64,000 nt of DNA from Alphaproteobacteria bacterium UBA1908 (GTDB lineage: Bacteria; Pseudomonadota; Alphaproteobacteria; Caedimonadales; UBA1908): contig DDGG01000033.1 in NCBI GenBank assembly GCA_002337525.1, forward strand, positions 39,581 to 103,580, read 5' to 3'. The position numbers and the translations under genes were made by a program. The notes beneath the pieces were generated by a model. That model saw only the letters and a program-made list of their open reading frames with translations, was not told where the DNA came from and searched no databases. Position 1 is the first letter of the stretch; every line of letters starts with the position of its first letter. Shown piece by piece: positions 35,109-43,914 of the stretch.

Positions 35109-36128
35109 ATGAAAAATTCAAAGCTTAAGATTTGCGATACATATATTCAGCCAGGTGAGTCAGCCAATCTTGCTCTCCCTCTACCTGAACAAAATGCGTG
35201 TGCGCCTCTTTTTATGCCTATCCGCGTTATACATGGAAAAGAAAAAGGGCCTTGCCTTGTGATTTTTTCACTCTTGAAAGGGAACGAGCTTAATGGCCTT
35301 GAAATCACCAACCGTGTTACACAAAAAGCGACCGAGATGCCCCTTAAGGGAACCATTATTGCAATTCCTGTCATGAATGTTTATGGGTTAACACATTATC
35401 CACGCTCTCTCCCTTCTGGAGGCCGCCTTGATCGTTGTTTTCCTGGATCAGAAGAAGGCTCTTTTGGTGAGCGAATCGCCCATGTCTTTACCGAGGAAAT
35501 TCTCAAAAAAGCTGATTATGTTATTGAACTGCAAACAGGGGACTTGAATCATAATATTTTACCTCAGGTCTATTGCAATTTTGATGACCGCCCTACAAAA
35601 GAACTTGCGAAGGCCTTCCAATCCCCTGTTGTTACAAATGTTACTTTGGAAGGAAATAACCTGCGTCAAACAACAGAAGACCTGCAAATTCCTCTTATTG
35701 TTTATGAAGCTGGTGAAGCTATGCGCTTTGATGAAAATGCCATAAATCTGGGTGTTAATGGCGTTTTTAATGTTATGCGTGCTATTAATATTTTACCCAA
35801 AGAACCTACAAGTGAGATTAACCCTATTTTTTCACAAGATGAAGAATGGATTCTGGCACATAATGGGGGCATTTTGCATCCTCTTGTTTCTTTAGGCCAG
35901 ACAATTCAGAAAAATGATGTTATTGCAACTATATCTGACCCTTTTGGATCCGAACAAAATGTGACCTTGCGTGCACCACAACAAGGTGTTGTCGTTGGTA
36001 TTAATACAACCCCCCTTATTCATGAGGGGCTTCCTATCTTTAAAATAGCCTCATTCCTGGATAATGACCGTGCAGAAAGCACGATTGAGGCATGGGATAA
36101 AAAACAACCTGATAGTTATATAAATTAA
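35109..36128 (+). CDS. Succinylglutamate desuccinylase/aspartoacylase-family protein lacking zinc histidines
   Basis: The protein has about 339 residues from ATG 35109 (a TTG at 35094 also fits). The fold markers of the M14-like deacylase family are clear: GLEITNRV, IPVMNVYGL, RLDRCFPGS, LPQVYCNFDD and YEAGEAMRFDE with the catalytic Glu near residue 200. The zinc ligands are changed. The normal HGDE motif reads KGNE (Lys 57, Glu 60), and the normal DLHTG reads ELQTG (Gln 142). Two metal-binding histidines are thus gone, so classical hydrolysis is unlikely; it may be a binding protein or use a different mechanism. The C-terminal 90 residues form a lipoyl/biotinyl-like beta domain. The MFS permease starts 11 bases later, so they share an operon. 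Confidence 0.8.
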   Translation: MKNSKLKICDTYIQPGESANLALPLPEQNACAPLFMPIRVIHGKEKGPCLVIFSLLKGNELNGLEITNRVTQKATEMPLKGTIIAIPVMNVYGLTHYPRSLPSGGRLDRCFPGSEEGSFGERIAHVFTEEILKKADYVIELQTGDLNHNILPQVYCNFDDRPTKELAKAFQSPVVTNVTLEGNNLRQTTEDLQIPLIVYEAGEAMRFDENAINLGVNGVFNVMRAINILPKEPTSEINPIFSQDEEWILAHNGGILHPLVSLGQTIQKNDVIATISDPFGSEQNVTLRAPQQGVVVGINTTPLIHEGLPIFKIASFLDNDRAESTIEAWDKKQPDSYIN

Positions 36129-36139
36129 GGTTAATAAAG

Positions 36140-37408
36140 ATGGATCGCTTTACGCGCCGTGGTGTCACTGTTTGGGTGGTTTGCGCCCTGTTTTTCTTAT
36201 ATGAATTTCTATTAAGAACAGTTGTAGGTACATTTCAACATCCTATCATGTATGATCTGGAACTGACTTCTTTTAAATTTTCAATTCTAAGTACGACAAC
36301 GTATGTTCTGATTTATGGTTTAATGCAGGTTCCTGTTGGATTAATTATCGAACGTTTCGGGTTAAAGAAAACCCTTCTTTTTGCGTGTTTTATTTGCGTA
36401 ATTGCGACTTTCGGATTTGCATATTCAACATCATTTATAATGGCCGTTTTCTTCCGTTTTCTAACAGGGTTTGGCTGTTCATTTGGTTTTATTTGTTTGC
36501 TTGTTTCTGTTTATGACTGGCTGCCTAAAAAGAACATTGCCTTCCTTTTGGGACTTTCCCAATTTTTTGGCACCATGGGACCAATGCTTTCAGCTGGCCC
36601 TCTGGAAAGTCTTTCTGAGTCAGGACACGTTAACTGGCGCCATGTTTTTACTCTTCTTTCAATGATTGGTTTTTTAATTAGCATTCTTGTTTTTTTCTTT
36701 GTTGAGAATAACCATGAAAAAACAGGAGGTTTTACAATTCTAAAACGTCCCGAACCTGTTCTCAAAACACTTAAGACTTTGGCATCCCAGGCACAGCCCT
36801 GGATGGTCGCTTTATTTTCAGCAGGTGCCTATTTTTCAATTGAATATCTTTCTGAAAATGAGGGAAGAAATATTTTAATCTCCAAAAACTTTTCTCCTTC
36901 AACGTCTGCTTATGTTATTACACTGGCCTGGTTTAGTTATGCCATAGGGTGCCCCCTGTTTGGATATTTATCAGATAAGCTGCAACGTAGACGTCTCATG
37001 ATTCTCCTTACAATACTTACTTGTGTTGTTTCTATTGTGATGATGATGTACGCAACAACCCCCCTTATGCTGGGGATAGCCTTTGTTCTACTTGGACTTG
37101 GCGGAAGTGGACAGAGTCTTGGTTTTGCCACAATTGCAGAACACTATAAAAAACAGTACCTTGCCACAGCCCTTGGACTTAACAATGCTATTATGATGAT
37201 CTTCTCATCTTTAAATGCTCCTATGATTAGCCTTTATATTGATATGATTAAAGAACCGGAAATGCTCCGCCTTACTGATTACACACATGTCCTGACAATA
37301 CTACTATTCATTACAGGGGCTACTTTTATAGCGTCTTCTCTCTTTATCAAAGAAACATTCTGCAAATCGCAAATGTCATTTACGATCCTGGATCGCAAGA
37401 CTTACTAA
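36140..37408 (+). CDS. Major facilitator superfamily permease
   Basis: The protein has 422 residues with about 12 transmembrane helices. The MFS loop motif after helix 2 is present in degenerate form (GLIIERFGLKKTLL), and the matching one in the second half reads GYLSDKLQRRRLM. The N-terminal segment VWVVCALFFLYEFLLRTVVGTFQ resembles MFS carriers frequent in Legionella and Rickettsiales-like bacteria. The AAGG ribosome site lies nine bases upstream. It is co-transcribed with the deacylase-like protein, suggesting that they handle the same compound. Its stop overlaps the convergent MORN gene by four bases. The substrate cannot be predicted. Confidence 0.88.
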   Translation: MDRFTRRGVTVWVVCALFFLYEFLLRTVVGTFQHPIMYDLELTSFKFSILSTTTYVLIYGLMQVPVGLIIERFGLKKTLLFACFICVIATFGFAYSTSFIMAVFFRFLTGFGCSFGFICLLVSVYDWLPKKNIAFLLGLSQFFGTMGPMLSAGPLESLSESGHVNWRHVFTLLSMIGFLISILVFFFVENNHEKTGGFTILKRPEPVLKTLKTLASQAQPWMVALFSAGAYFSIEYLSENEGRNILISKNFSPSTSAYVITLAWFSYAIGCPLFGYLSDKLQRRRLMILLTILTCVVSIVMMMYATTPLMLGIAFVLLGLGGSGQSLGFATIAEHYKKQYLATALGLNNAIMMIFSSLNAPMISLYIDMIKEPEMLRLTDYTHVLTILLFITGATFIASSLFIKETFCKSQMSFTILDRKTY

Positions 37409-38049
37409 GTGTAAAAAACTTCACCATCAGGAGAAATAGCAGTTGCAGGTTCAACCAGTTTTCCATTTTTGTAATGAGCAACTTTGTAAGGGCTTCCATT
37501 ACGAAAATAATGAATCATGCGCCCGTGTTTTAGATCATTTTCATAATCAACTGTTTTCATAACCTCACCACTGGGATAAAAGCTTTTGGATTGTCCCTGC
37601 TTCTTACCTTTAACATAGGGCATGGCCCTTAAAACATTTCCTGCTTCATTATATGAAATCATGTTGCCCTGTTTTTCATTATCAACATAAGGCATTTTTG
37701 TGACAAGGTTGCCTTCCGGGTCATAGAAGAGAGCATCACCATGGCGTTTTCCCTCTTTGAAAACCATCACTGAGTGAAGCTTGCCATTTTTATAGGACTT
37801 CACTTCTCCTTCCAGAACGCCTTCCTTATGTTGAAAAGCCCTTTGAACCAGGCCCTTCTTATCGTATTTGGCCGATGTACCATCAATCTTGCCCTGATTC
37901 ATTGAAATACGCTTATCAAGGCGACCATCACTATGATATTTATCGACAACACCGTCTAGTTTGCCATTTTTATAGGAGTCGCATCGTCTTAACGCGCCGT
38001 TACCATCCCTGATTTCTTTTGTCCCGTCCTGCACTTTTTTAGAAGACAT
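37405..38049 (-). CDS. MORN-variant repeat protein (YwqK-like) in the VgrG cassette
   Basis: The protein has 214 residues with an AAGGAGA site before ATG 38049. It is built almost wholly of about eight repeats of 20-24 residues of the kind YKNGKLDGVVDKYHSDG, with turns of YxxG(K/E)xxG type. These are MORN-variant repeats as in YwqK-family proteins. It has no signal peptide, no enzyme domain and no toxin domain. Being last in the vgrG-PAAR cassette, it could be an effector, an immunity protein or a surface-targeted repeat protein; YwqK-like proteins are often annotated as antitoxins. The start lies 15 bases after the PAAR-like gene's stop. Confidence 0.8.
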   Translation of the reverse strand: MSSKKVQDGTKEIRDGNGALRRCDSYKNGKLDGVVDKYHSDGRLDKRISMNQGKIDGTSAKYDKKGLVQRAFQHKEGVLEGEVKSYKNGKLHSVMVFKEGKRHGDALFYDPEGNLVTKMPYVDNEKQGNMISYNEAGNVLRAMPYVKGKKQGQSKSFYPSGEVMKTVDYENDLKHGRMIHYFRNGSPYKVAHYKNGKLVEPATAISPDGEVFYT

Positions 38050-38064
38050 AGCTCATTTTCTCCT

Positions 38065-38439
38065 TTAAACAAATACGGTGAAATTATTAGGATCTGCAAT
38101 GATAACAATACAAGGACCAACATCATCAGCACCCCCAGTAACCACAGCCAATGCGACAGCTGCTAAACAAGGGCATAAAGAAATTTCAGCCAAAGCGGGA
38201 ATCCCATCCATTAAAACAGTTGGATTTCCTGCTACCCAGACTGCTGTTAGAGGAACACATTGACCAAGGACGTCGCATGAATCAAAAGCCGGAATATTCG
38301 CATCAGCTACCCCGTCGGCAATAGTGCCTGCAATTTCTCCTTCAACCAAAATCATAATCGGATCTGTAATAAGTTTAACTGTTCCTCCCCCTGTGGTACA
38401 GATCAGCTCGGCGTTCATAACTGTTTCAAGACCCGGCAT
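38065..38439 (-). CDS. PAAR-like type VI spike-cap protein (DUF4150/DUF4280 type)
   Basis: The protein has 124 residues. The sequence pattern fits PAAR-like DUF4150/DUF4280 proteins: an N-terminal MNAELICTTGGG, a segment of short beta strands (IMILVEGEIAGTIAD), then NIPAFDSCD, a central VWVAGNPTVLMDGIPAL, and C-rich SLCPCLA. Such proteins form a cone that sharpens the VgrG trimer and carries effectors. Paired cysteines may bind zinc at the tip. There is no C-terminal toxin extension, so any cargo would be encoded separately, perhaps by its neighbours. It follows the 276-residue gene by 20 bases and precedes the MORN gene. Confidence 0.75.
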   Translation of the reverse strand: MPGLETVMNAELICTTGGGTVKLITDPIMILVEGEIAGTIADGVADANIPAFDSCDVLGQCVPLTAVWVAGNPTVLMDGIPALAEISLCPCLAAVALAVVTGGADDVGPCIVIIADPNNFTVFV

Positions 38440-38459
38440 CTATTTTTCCCGTAATTTCA

Positions 38460-39290
38460 TCATTTATCAGTGTGATACAGTTTTTTTGTCGAGTAAACAC
38501 CCGATAGTGATAACACGTTCTTTATTTCTTCATAGACGCTTGAAGAAGAAGTCATAACCCTGGTTAAAGACTCTTCCGAGACTTTCATTTCAAGAGGCTT
38601 TTCATCTTCTTTGTGAATAAATATTAATGATTCTTTCTCACCAGATCGTTTATAGGGACGTTGAGCAAATAAGTCATGATATAAAGTTTCAATTTCTACC
38701 CATTCAGGTCCAAACATACCCTTTAAAAAAGCTCTTTCTTCTAGCCGGGGAGAAAGTTGATCTGAATAAGTCACAGGAATAAGATTTTTAAAAAGACCAT
38801 GGTCAATATGCCGGGGAGAAAATTCGATACAGATTATTTCCGGATTTAAAGATACTTCTGTAAAAAAGCTTAATAAACGCAGTTTTTTTAGCGTCTCATG
38901 ACGTTTCTGATTTGTGCGAACCATTGTTTGAATTGTATTATGGAAAACACCTGCTGATGGTTTTTTAAATTCCTTGACTATATCAACATTCCATTGCTCT
39001 TGACGCGCAATAACTTCACGGCTTTTAGGATTCTCCATAAAATAATGAAAGAAGATATCTCGTAACTCTCTAAAGTTTTCTGTCAAAAGCCTTGGCAACG
39101 CCAGGTCATTTTGGGCCAGGAACTCGGGGACTGTATGCCAGGTTAGCAAACCCGTTTGAAAAAGTTTTAACGCTTCCTGAAGAGACAGACAACAATAGAG
39201 AGTTTCAGGTACCCCGGAGTCTTTTTGCACCATGTTGATATGACAGCTTCCTAATGTATTCTTTGCGTCTTTTATAGCGGCCTCCCTCAA
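38460..39290 (-). CDS. Unknown protein between VgrG and PAAR genes; adaptor or effector candidate
   Basis: The frame begins at a TTG five bases after the vgrG stop; the real start may instead be ATG 39233 (MVQKDSGVP). The product has up to 276 residues and is soluble, mixed alpha/beta, with no signal peptide or membrane segment. Features are an N-terminal LYCCLSLQEALKLFQTGLLTW, a middle ELRDIFFHYFMENPKSREVI, and a C-terminal FSPRHIDHGLF...YHDLFAQRPYK. I recognise no family. Type VI cassettes often place an adaptor (DUF4123, DUF1795) between vgrG and the cap or effector; this gene sits in that slot but does not obviously match those domains. Confidence 0.65.
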   Translation of the reverse strand: MREAAIKDAKNTLGSCHINMVQKDSGVPETLYCCLSLQEALKLFQTGLLTWHTVPEFLAQNDLALPRLLTENFRELRDIFFHYFMENPKSREVIARQEQWNVDIVKEFKKPSAGVFHNTIQTMVRTNQKRHETLKKLRLLSFFTEVSLNPEIICIEFSPRHIDHGLFKNLIPVTYSDQLSPRLEERAFLKGMFGPEWVEIETLYHDLFAQRPYKRSGEKESLIFIHKEDEKPLEMKVSEESLTRVMTSSSSVYEEIKNVLSLSGVYSTKKLYHTDK

Positions 39291-39295
39291 ATACT

Positions 39296-41962
39296 TTAGG
39301 CATTCAGCAAAATAATAGCAGCAGTTTCTTCAATTGTTGCCGCTGCTTCGATTGTAACAGCAACACCTGCTTCAATAGAAACATCCAGACCCGCAGTGGC
39401 ATTTACATCCAGACCCGCTTCCATTGTTACATCCATTCCTGCTGTCGAGCTAATATCCAACCCTGCTGTTTCACTGATATTCAAACCGGCTTCTTCAGAA
39501 ATATCGAGGCCTGCTGTTGAACTTATATTCATACCAGCCGTGATTGAAATATCTTCACCTGCTGTTATCGTAATATTTTCACCTGCTTCCATTGATATAT
39601 TTGAGGGAGTAAAGACCGAAATATCTCCGATCGACGTCACATCTGTTGTACCCTGAACAAATACAGTTAAATTCCCCAGAATCGTCAGTGTATAGTTCCC
39701 GGTAACATCCTGGTCAAAATTACCATTATTAAAATAGTACTCATCTCCGTCAAAAAGCTGTTTAGTCCGCTTGCCTTCATAAAGATCTATTTCCTGATTT
39801 CCCTGGTAGATCTTCCACATATTATTGCCTTCACCGATCGTGGAATATTTATCCCCCATCCAAAAAACCTCGTAATCTCCCCCTTCATCAATTGCTTTAA
39901 TGCGGTTTCCTGTATTTATACTGGTATACTGATTGCCTGTATTAATGAACATGGACTGATTACCTGTCGCAATCTGAAGGCTGTCATTACCTGTTTCGAT
40001 GTATTTACTTCGCCAACCCTCAAGGATCGTCAGGGATTTATCACCCTGTTGCATGAACTGATCGTACCCTCCTTCATTCATTTGATGAAAGAATGTTCCC
40101 TGTCCCTGAAGCCTGAAAATATTGCCCTGATCAATTTTGTAATTATAATCTCCCTGAACAATATAATGATTGTGAGCAATGGGACCTTTAATGGAGAGCA
40201 TGGATACATTCAAATTACCGCCGGTTATCTCTAAATTATCATCACCATCCCCGGCAGGTAGATTCTGGCCTACTGGTGTTTCCTTGGGTTTTCCACCTCC
40301 TTCACGCAAAATGGCAACATCACGATTACCTCGATCAACCCAGTGCCAGGTGCTACCATATTCAACGTGTGTTGTGTAATTTTGTTTGATATAGCGATCA
40401 TGGTCTTTTTCTGCCTGAAAATAGACCTGTTCCTCGCCCTTTAAATCTTCATATCGAAACTCATTATAATTTTCCTGGGGTGATCCATTTTTTGTTGAGA
40501 GACTTTTAATGGTACTTTTTGTAGGAACCTGCGGCAGATAAGGTGGCATATTGTCAGAATTCCAGACACATCCCGTAACAAGAGGGCGGTCAGGGTTACC
40601 ATCCAAAAAGGTCACAAGCACTTCCATACCTATACGGGGTGTAAAAAGAATTCCCCAGTCACTTCCCGCCCATCCTTCTGAAACCCTTAACCAGCAAGAG
40701 CTTTTATCATCACTGGGGCCTGCATGAGGGCCAGACTCGTCCCAATGGAATTTAGCCTTGATACGTCCATATTCGTCTGTCCAGATTTCTTCGCCTCCCG
40801 GGCCTGTTACGCGCGCTGTTTGAGTGCTATAGATCTTGGGCTTTGGGGTATCTTCCGGAGGACGATAGGGAACAGATGCAGGAAAAGCGATAAAAGTATT
40901 CTCATAAATTTCCTTCTGTTCTTTACGCCAGCTTCCAGAAGTAATTTTATGTTTAACGGTATGCAATACGTGCGGAATATTGCTGGAATTTCTATCCCAT
41001 CCTTTTAAAGTAAAGCGATGTCCCTGAGTAAAGAAAGGAACCGTTGATTTTCCTCTTAACGCCTCTTTAGGGAGCATCTCTGCATCCAGATGTGTTGACG
41101 CAACGTGACTTACAATTCCCTGGTTTGGCCTGTCTTCATGGTCATATTGGCCTGGATAGTAATAAACCATTCCTCCTTTACCATTTCCCCCAACCTTGGC
41201 AAAAAGAGGTGTTGAAGCCGTTGTAAAATTGTAATCTGCATTTGCATGAGAGCTTACCGTTACCTTCTCTAAAGCAGTACATTCTGTTATGACATTTTCA
41301 AATCGGTCTGTCGTTGCAGATTTAATGTAATCAATACTCGACAAAACGGGACAATCTTCATGTCCCCCTGGATTATCCGATAGAACCATTGTATGCATCC
41401 CGTCAGAATGAGTAAAATAATAATAAATCCCTTCTTCTTCCAAGAGGCGCGACACAAAATCAAAGCAAGTTTCGTTATACTGAACACAATATTCGCGGGG
41501 GGTTTTTCCACATGAGGTTGTTTTATCTTCAACGCTGTCAACACCATTTTCGCGCAAAACTGCCAGAATGATATCAATTGTTGCCATATTTTGGAAAATA
41601 CGACAGTCAGAAACAAATTTCAGCATCCAGAACCTGGGACGTAAAATAGCTTCATAAAAAGTCACTTCATCATCATTATCGGTGCGTCCCGTGTGGGATT
41701 GACGAATTTCACCAATAATACCATTAAAATATCGAAGGCCAGCGCCAGAATCAAAAGAGACCGTCGCCGACTGAGCCACTAAACTATCAAAAGGTAACCC
41801 TCGTTTGGAAGAAACAAAGAATGCTTTGAATTCAAAGGGGGCACTTAAGCTTTCCGTTCCCTGGAATTCTCTCATAGCCACCGTTCCAGAGGTAAGAGCC
41901 CCCGCAGAAAATCTTAACGATTGCAGAGTTTCTGCCATCGCAGTTGTAACAGTCGTGCTCAC
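39296..41962 (-). CDS. vgrG: Type VI secretion spike protein VgrG with long repeat tail
   Basis: The protein has 888 residues; GTG start at 41962 after GGGAG (an ATG at 41938 is also possible). The gp27-like base (residues about 10-370) has VSFDSGAGLRYFNGIIGEI, FRPRFWMLKF-type and SRLLEEEGIYYYFTHSDGMHTMVLSDN. The gp5-like OB domain holds GEEIWTDEYGRIKAKFHWDESG, SSCWLRVSEGWAGSDWG and GMEVLVTFLDGNPDRPLVTGCVWN. After the spike neck (FRYEDLKGEEQVYFQAEKD) comes a very long repeat tail. About 17 nine-residue units begin with Gly-Asn/Asp, followed by about 11 eight-residue units of the AG(L/M)(D/N)(I/V)S type. The tail should form an extended trimeric beta needle. VgrG is expelled by the type VI tube; the rest of the apparatus is not in this window. 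Confidence 0.93.
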   Translation of the reverse strand: MSTTVTTAMAETLQSLRFSAGALTSGTVAMREFQGTESLSAPFEFKAFFVSSKRGLPFDSLVAQSATVSFDSGAGLRYFNGIIGEIRQSHTGRTDNDDEVTFYEAILRPRFWMLKFVSDCRIFQNMATIDIILAVLRENGVDSVEDKTTSCGKTPREYCVQYNETCFDFVSRLLEEEGIYYYFTHSDGMHTMVLSDNPGGHEDCPVLSSIDYIKSATTDRFENVITECTALEKVTVSSHANADYNFTTASTPLFAKVGGNGKGGMVYYYPGQYDHEDRPNQGIVSHVASTHLDAEMLPKEALRGKSTVPFFTQGHRFTLKGWDRNSSNIPHVLHTVKHKITSGSWRKEQKEIYENTFIAFPASVPYRPPEDTPKPKIYSTQTARVTGPGGEEIWTDEYGRIKAKFHWDESGPHAGPSDDKSSCWLRVSEGWAGSDWGILFTPRIGMEVLVTFLDGNPDRPLVTGCVWNSDNMPPYLPQVPTKSTIKSLSTKNGSPQENYNEFRYEDLKGEEQVYFQAEKDHDRYIKQNYTTHVEYGSTWHWVDRGNRDVAILREGGGKPKETPVGQNLPAGDGDDNLEITGGNLNVSMLSIKGPIAHNHYIVQGDYNYKIDQGNIFRLQGQGTFFHQMNEGGYDQFMQQGDKSLTILEGWRSKYIETGNDSLQIATGNQSMFINTGNQYTSINTGNRIKAIDEGGDYEVFWMGDKYSTIGEGNNMWKIYQGNQEIDLYEGKRTKQLFDGDEYYFNNGNFDQDVTGNYTLTILGNLTVFVQGTTDVTSIGDISVFTPSNISMEAGENITITAGEDISITAGMNISSTAGLDISEEAGLNISETAGLDISSTAGMDVTMEAGLDVNATAGLDVSIEAGVAVTIEAAATIEETAAIILLNA
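39338..39601 (-). repeat. Octad repeat of the VgrG needle
   Basis: About eleven tandem 24-base units encode eight-residue repeats of the form (D/N)(I/V)S.(T/E)AG(L/M). Adjacent units are similar but not identical in DNA. Confidence 0.8.
39660..40160 (-). repeat. Nonapeptide Gly-Asn/Asp repeat of VgrG
   Basis: About seventeen imperfect 27-base units encode nine-residue repeats starting G(N/D) and often ending in Glu, Thr or Gln (for example GNQSMFINT, GNQYTSINT, GNRIKAIDE). The boundaries are approximate. Confidence 0.7.
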
Positions 41963-42158
41963 AAAGGCTCCCTTCCCTTTATCTTCATGGTAAGATACTA
42001 AGGGAGGAGGCTTGATCCTTCAAGAGGCAAAAAAATTCTAATAAAATAAAAGCATTAAGTTTATAGTAATGTTACATTAATACGATGAAGGGGTTGTGCT
42101 CTATAGTAAAACCTCATAAAAAAATGATCAGAATTCAAAGGCAAAACAAGGTATTAAA

Positions 42159-42536
42159 ATGCAACAAATAGTCATGCCCCCCAAGAATGCGAACAAAAAT
42201 GATCAGGACATTACCATGATCTGCCACCTTTTAGGATTTTGTGGATTCATCATGCCCATCCTTCACATTGGGGCCCCACTTCTTTTTTGGCTATGGAAAA
42301 AGGATACTTCAGAGGATCTGGATCGTCATGGACGCGAGGTTATAAACTTTCAACTCTCATGGACAATCTATTTTTTTATTGCCACAGTTTTATGTATCAT
42401 CCTTATTGGTTTTGTCTTGTTGGGCATCCTGGCAATTTCATGGGTTATACTGGTCATTATAGGAGCATTAGCAGCCAAAAGGGGCGAGCTCTATCGCTAT
42501 CCTCTTACCATCCGTTTTTTCTCTCCGGAGCCTTAA
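42159..42536 (+). CDS. DUF4870-family membrane protein
   Basis: The protein has 125 residues. The pattern DITMICHLLGFCGF...HIGAPLLFWLWKKDTSEDLDRHGREVINFQLSWTIYF, followed by two further membrane helices and the AAKRGELYRYPLTIRF ending, matches DUF4870. Three or four transmembrane helices are expected in the inner membrane. The function of the family is unknown. AAGG lies upstream of the ATG. It is divergent from vgrG and ends at a strong shared terminator. Confidence 0.88.
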   Translation: MQQIVMPPKNANKNDQDITMICHLLGFCGFIMPILHIGAPLLFWLWKKDTSEDLDRHGREVINFQLSWTIYFFIATVLCIILIGFVLLGILAISWVILVIIGALAAKRGELYRYPLTIRFFSPEP

Positions 42537-42543
42537 AAATAAT

Positions 42544-42575
42544 AAGAAAAGACCTTTTTAAAAAAGTCTTTTCTT
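42544..42575. terminator. Bidirectional terminator after the DUF4870 gene
   Basis: Perfect ten-base arms (AAGAAAAGAC 42544-42553 and GTCTTTTCTT 42566-42575) lie eight bases after one stop and ten bases before the convergent gene's stop at 42586. Confidence 0.8.
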
Positions 42576-42585
42576 AATAACCCGC

Positions 42586-43749
42586 CTAATAATAAGTATA
42601 TTTGCGTTTTGTGAACTGTTGCTCTCTTAATTTATTGACATAGTATTGGGCGAGTCTACCCGCATAACCGGGGAAGCAACCTCCATTTGTCTTCAGACCG
42701 TCTTCCATCACGTAGAAAAAAGCGTGTATTTCATATGAATCGTATTGAATGATTGACCAAATCCTGGACAATAGATGAGCAACATTAGCCCCTGTCTCTC
42801 CTGCTTCAACAGGATTCACAGCCAAGTGCGCCAGAAGCTGAGTAAAAGCCCTGTCCAAAGTTCCCTTATCTTGTTTTTCTTTATAAGCTTCCGAGGCTTT
42901 TAGAGCGGCAACAACATCCGCTGCTGGCAAGATAAAACTGGAAGATCTGTCCCCACTGAACAGAGGTGGTAAAATCTTCTTAAAATTCACTTGTCTATTA
43001 AAGGCATGAACATCCTGATCAATCACAGCAACACCGCTACCCAATGTGCTATCATAAGAATCATAAGCAGCTTTGACTTCCTCCAACCCTTGATAGTCAT
43101 AAACGATTTCAGCTCTGCGCTCTCTAAAAAACCCTAAAGGAGCTTCAGCATCATTGTCATTTTCAAAGTCCCCGCCACCCAGGACAAAACTATTTAATTC
43201 CCTGGATAAATCTTTTGCCATTTGAGAGGCAGTTGCTTCAAAAGAAAAAACTGGCAGAGAAAATTCTGTAGAACTCGATGGTGCCCCATCAACGTTTAAA
43301 GAAAAAAGCTCTTCAGGCACAAAGGTATAAGGGGTTACGTAGCCTGTTGCTTCTTTTAACTTCAATGTCTCACGCTCACAAGTCTCTTGATAATATTTCA
43401 AACCATTCTGTAAGTCCTGGTGAGCAACAACCCTGGATCCAGCGCAGCTACGAAAAAGAAAGCGTCTATATAAACGACTGTAAAGATTAAAAGAATACTT
43501 GGCATCCTCATGGGCAATCGTCGCCAGTATCTGTCGACGCTCCAGAGTTGTATGAGGATTATTTAGCTCAAGCTCCATAGCCATAATTTTATCTCGATCA
43601 ACATTAAAGGGTACAAACATATCGCTGTAATGAGAGCTTCTAAAAGAATGAGGTAAGGCTTCATCCGAACGTACTGTCAACGTAGATGCCCAACAAGTTG
43701 GAAGCACAGAAACCGAAAGAAACAAAACAGGGAAATACTTTTTAAACAT
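42586..43749 (-). CDS. Large secreted protein, unknown
   Basis: ATG 43749 starts a signal peptide (MFKKYFPVLFLSVSVLPTCWASTL); the longer frame to 43791 has no better ribosome site. The mature protein of about 365 residues is helical and polar with a few cysteines (SCAGSR, ETCERE, GGCFPGY). A GSGVAVIDQDV segment and an acidic patch (GGGDFENDNDAEA) stand out. The C-terminus is YYVNKLREQQFTKRKYTYY. No domain is recognised. It resembles the other exported unknowns here in having no known homology that I can see. It is a candidate host-directed factor by context only. Confidence 0.65.
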   Translation of the reverse strand: MFKKYFPVLFLSVSVLPTCWASTLTVRSDEALPHSFRSSHYSDMFVPFNVDRDKIMAMELELNNPHTTLERRQILATIAHEDAKYSFNLYSRLYRRFLFRSCAGSRVVAHQDLQNGLKYYQETCERETLKLKEATGYVTPYTFVPEELFSLNVDGAPSSSTEFSLPVFSFEATASQMAKDLSRELNSFVLGGGDFENDNDAEAPLGFFRERRAEIVYDYQGLEEVKAAYDSYDSTLGSGVAVIDQDVHAFNRQVNFKKILPPLFSGDRSSSFILPAADVVAALKASEAYKEKQDKGTLDRAFTQLLAHLAVNPVEAGETGANVAHLLSRIWSIIQYDSYEIHAFFYVMEDGLKTNGGCFPGYAGRLAQYYVNKLREQQFTKRKYTYY

Positions 43750-43914
43750 AATAAAAACAAAAAAATTGATATGTATTACTTTATATGACAATCCGACAAC
43801 AAAATCAATAATAATTTTCTCTTATAAAAAATCTGAAGAGTTCATTTATAATAATGAATCCTGTAAATCAAAATCCCCCTTCTATCATTGCTAAAGAGGG
43901 CGTTCTCTAACCTC

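Noticed and set aside
39338..39601. CRISPR-like look of regularly spaced short repeats
   Set aside because: The units are adjacent 24-base codon repeats within vgrG, with no spacers and no cas genes.
39396..39656. 86-residue plus-strand frame opposite the VgrG tail
   Set aside because: It is the antisense of the octad repeat; repetitive content explains the open frame.
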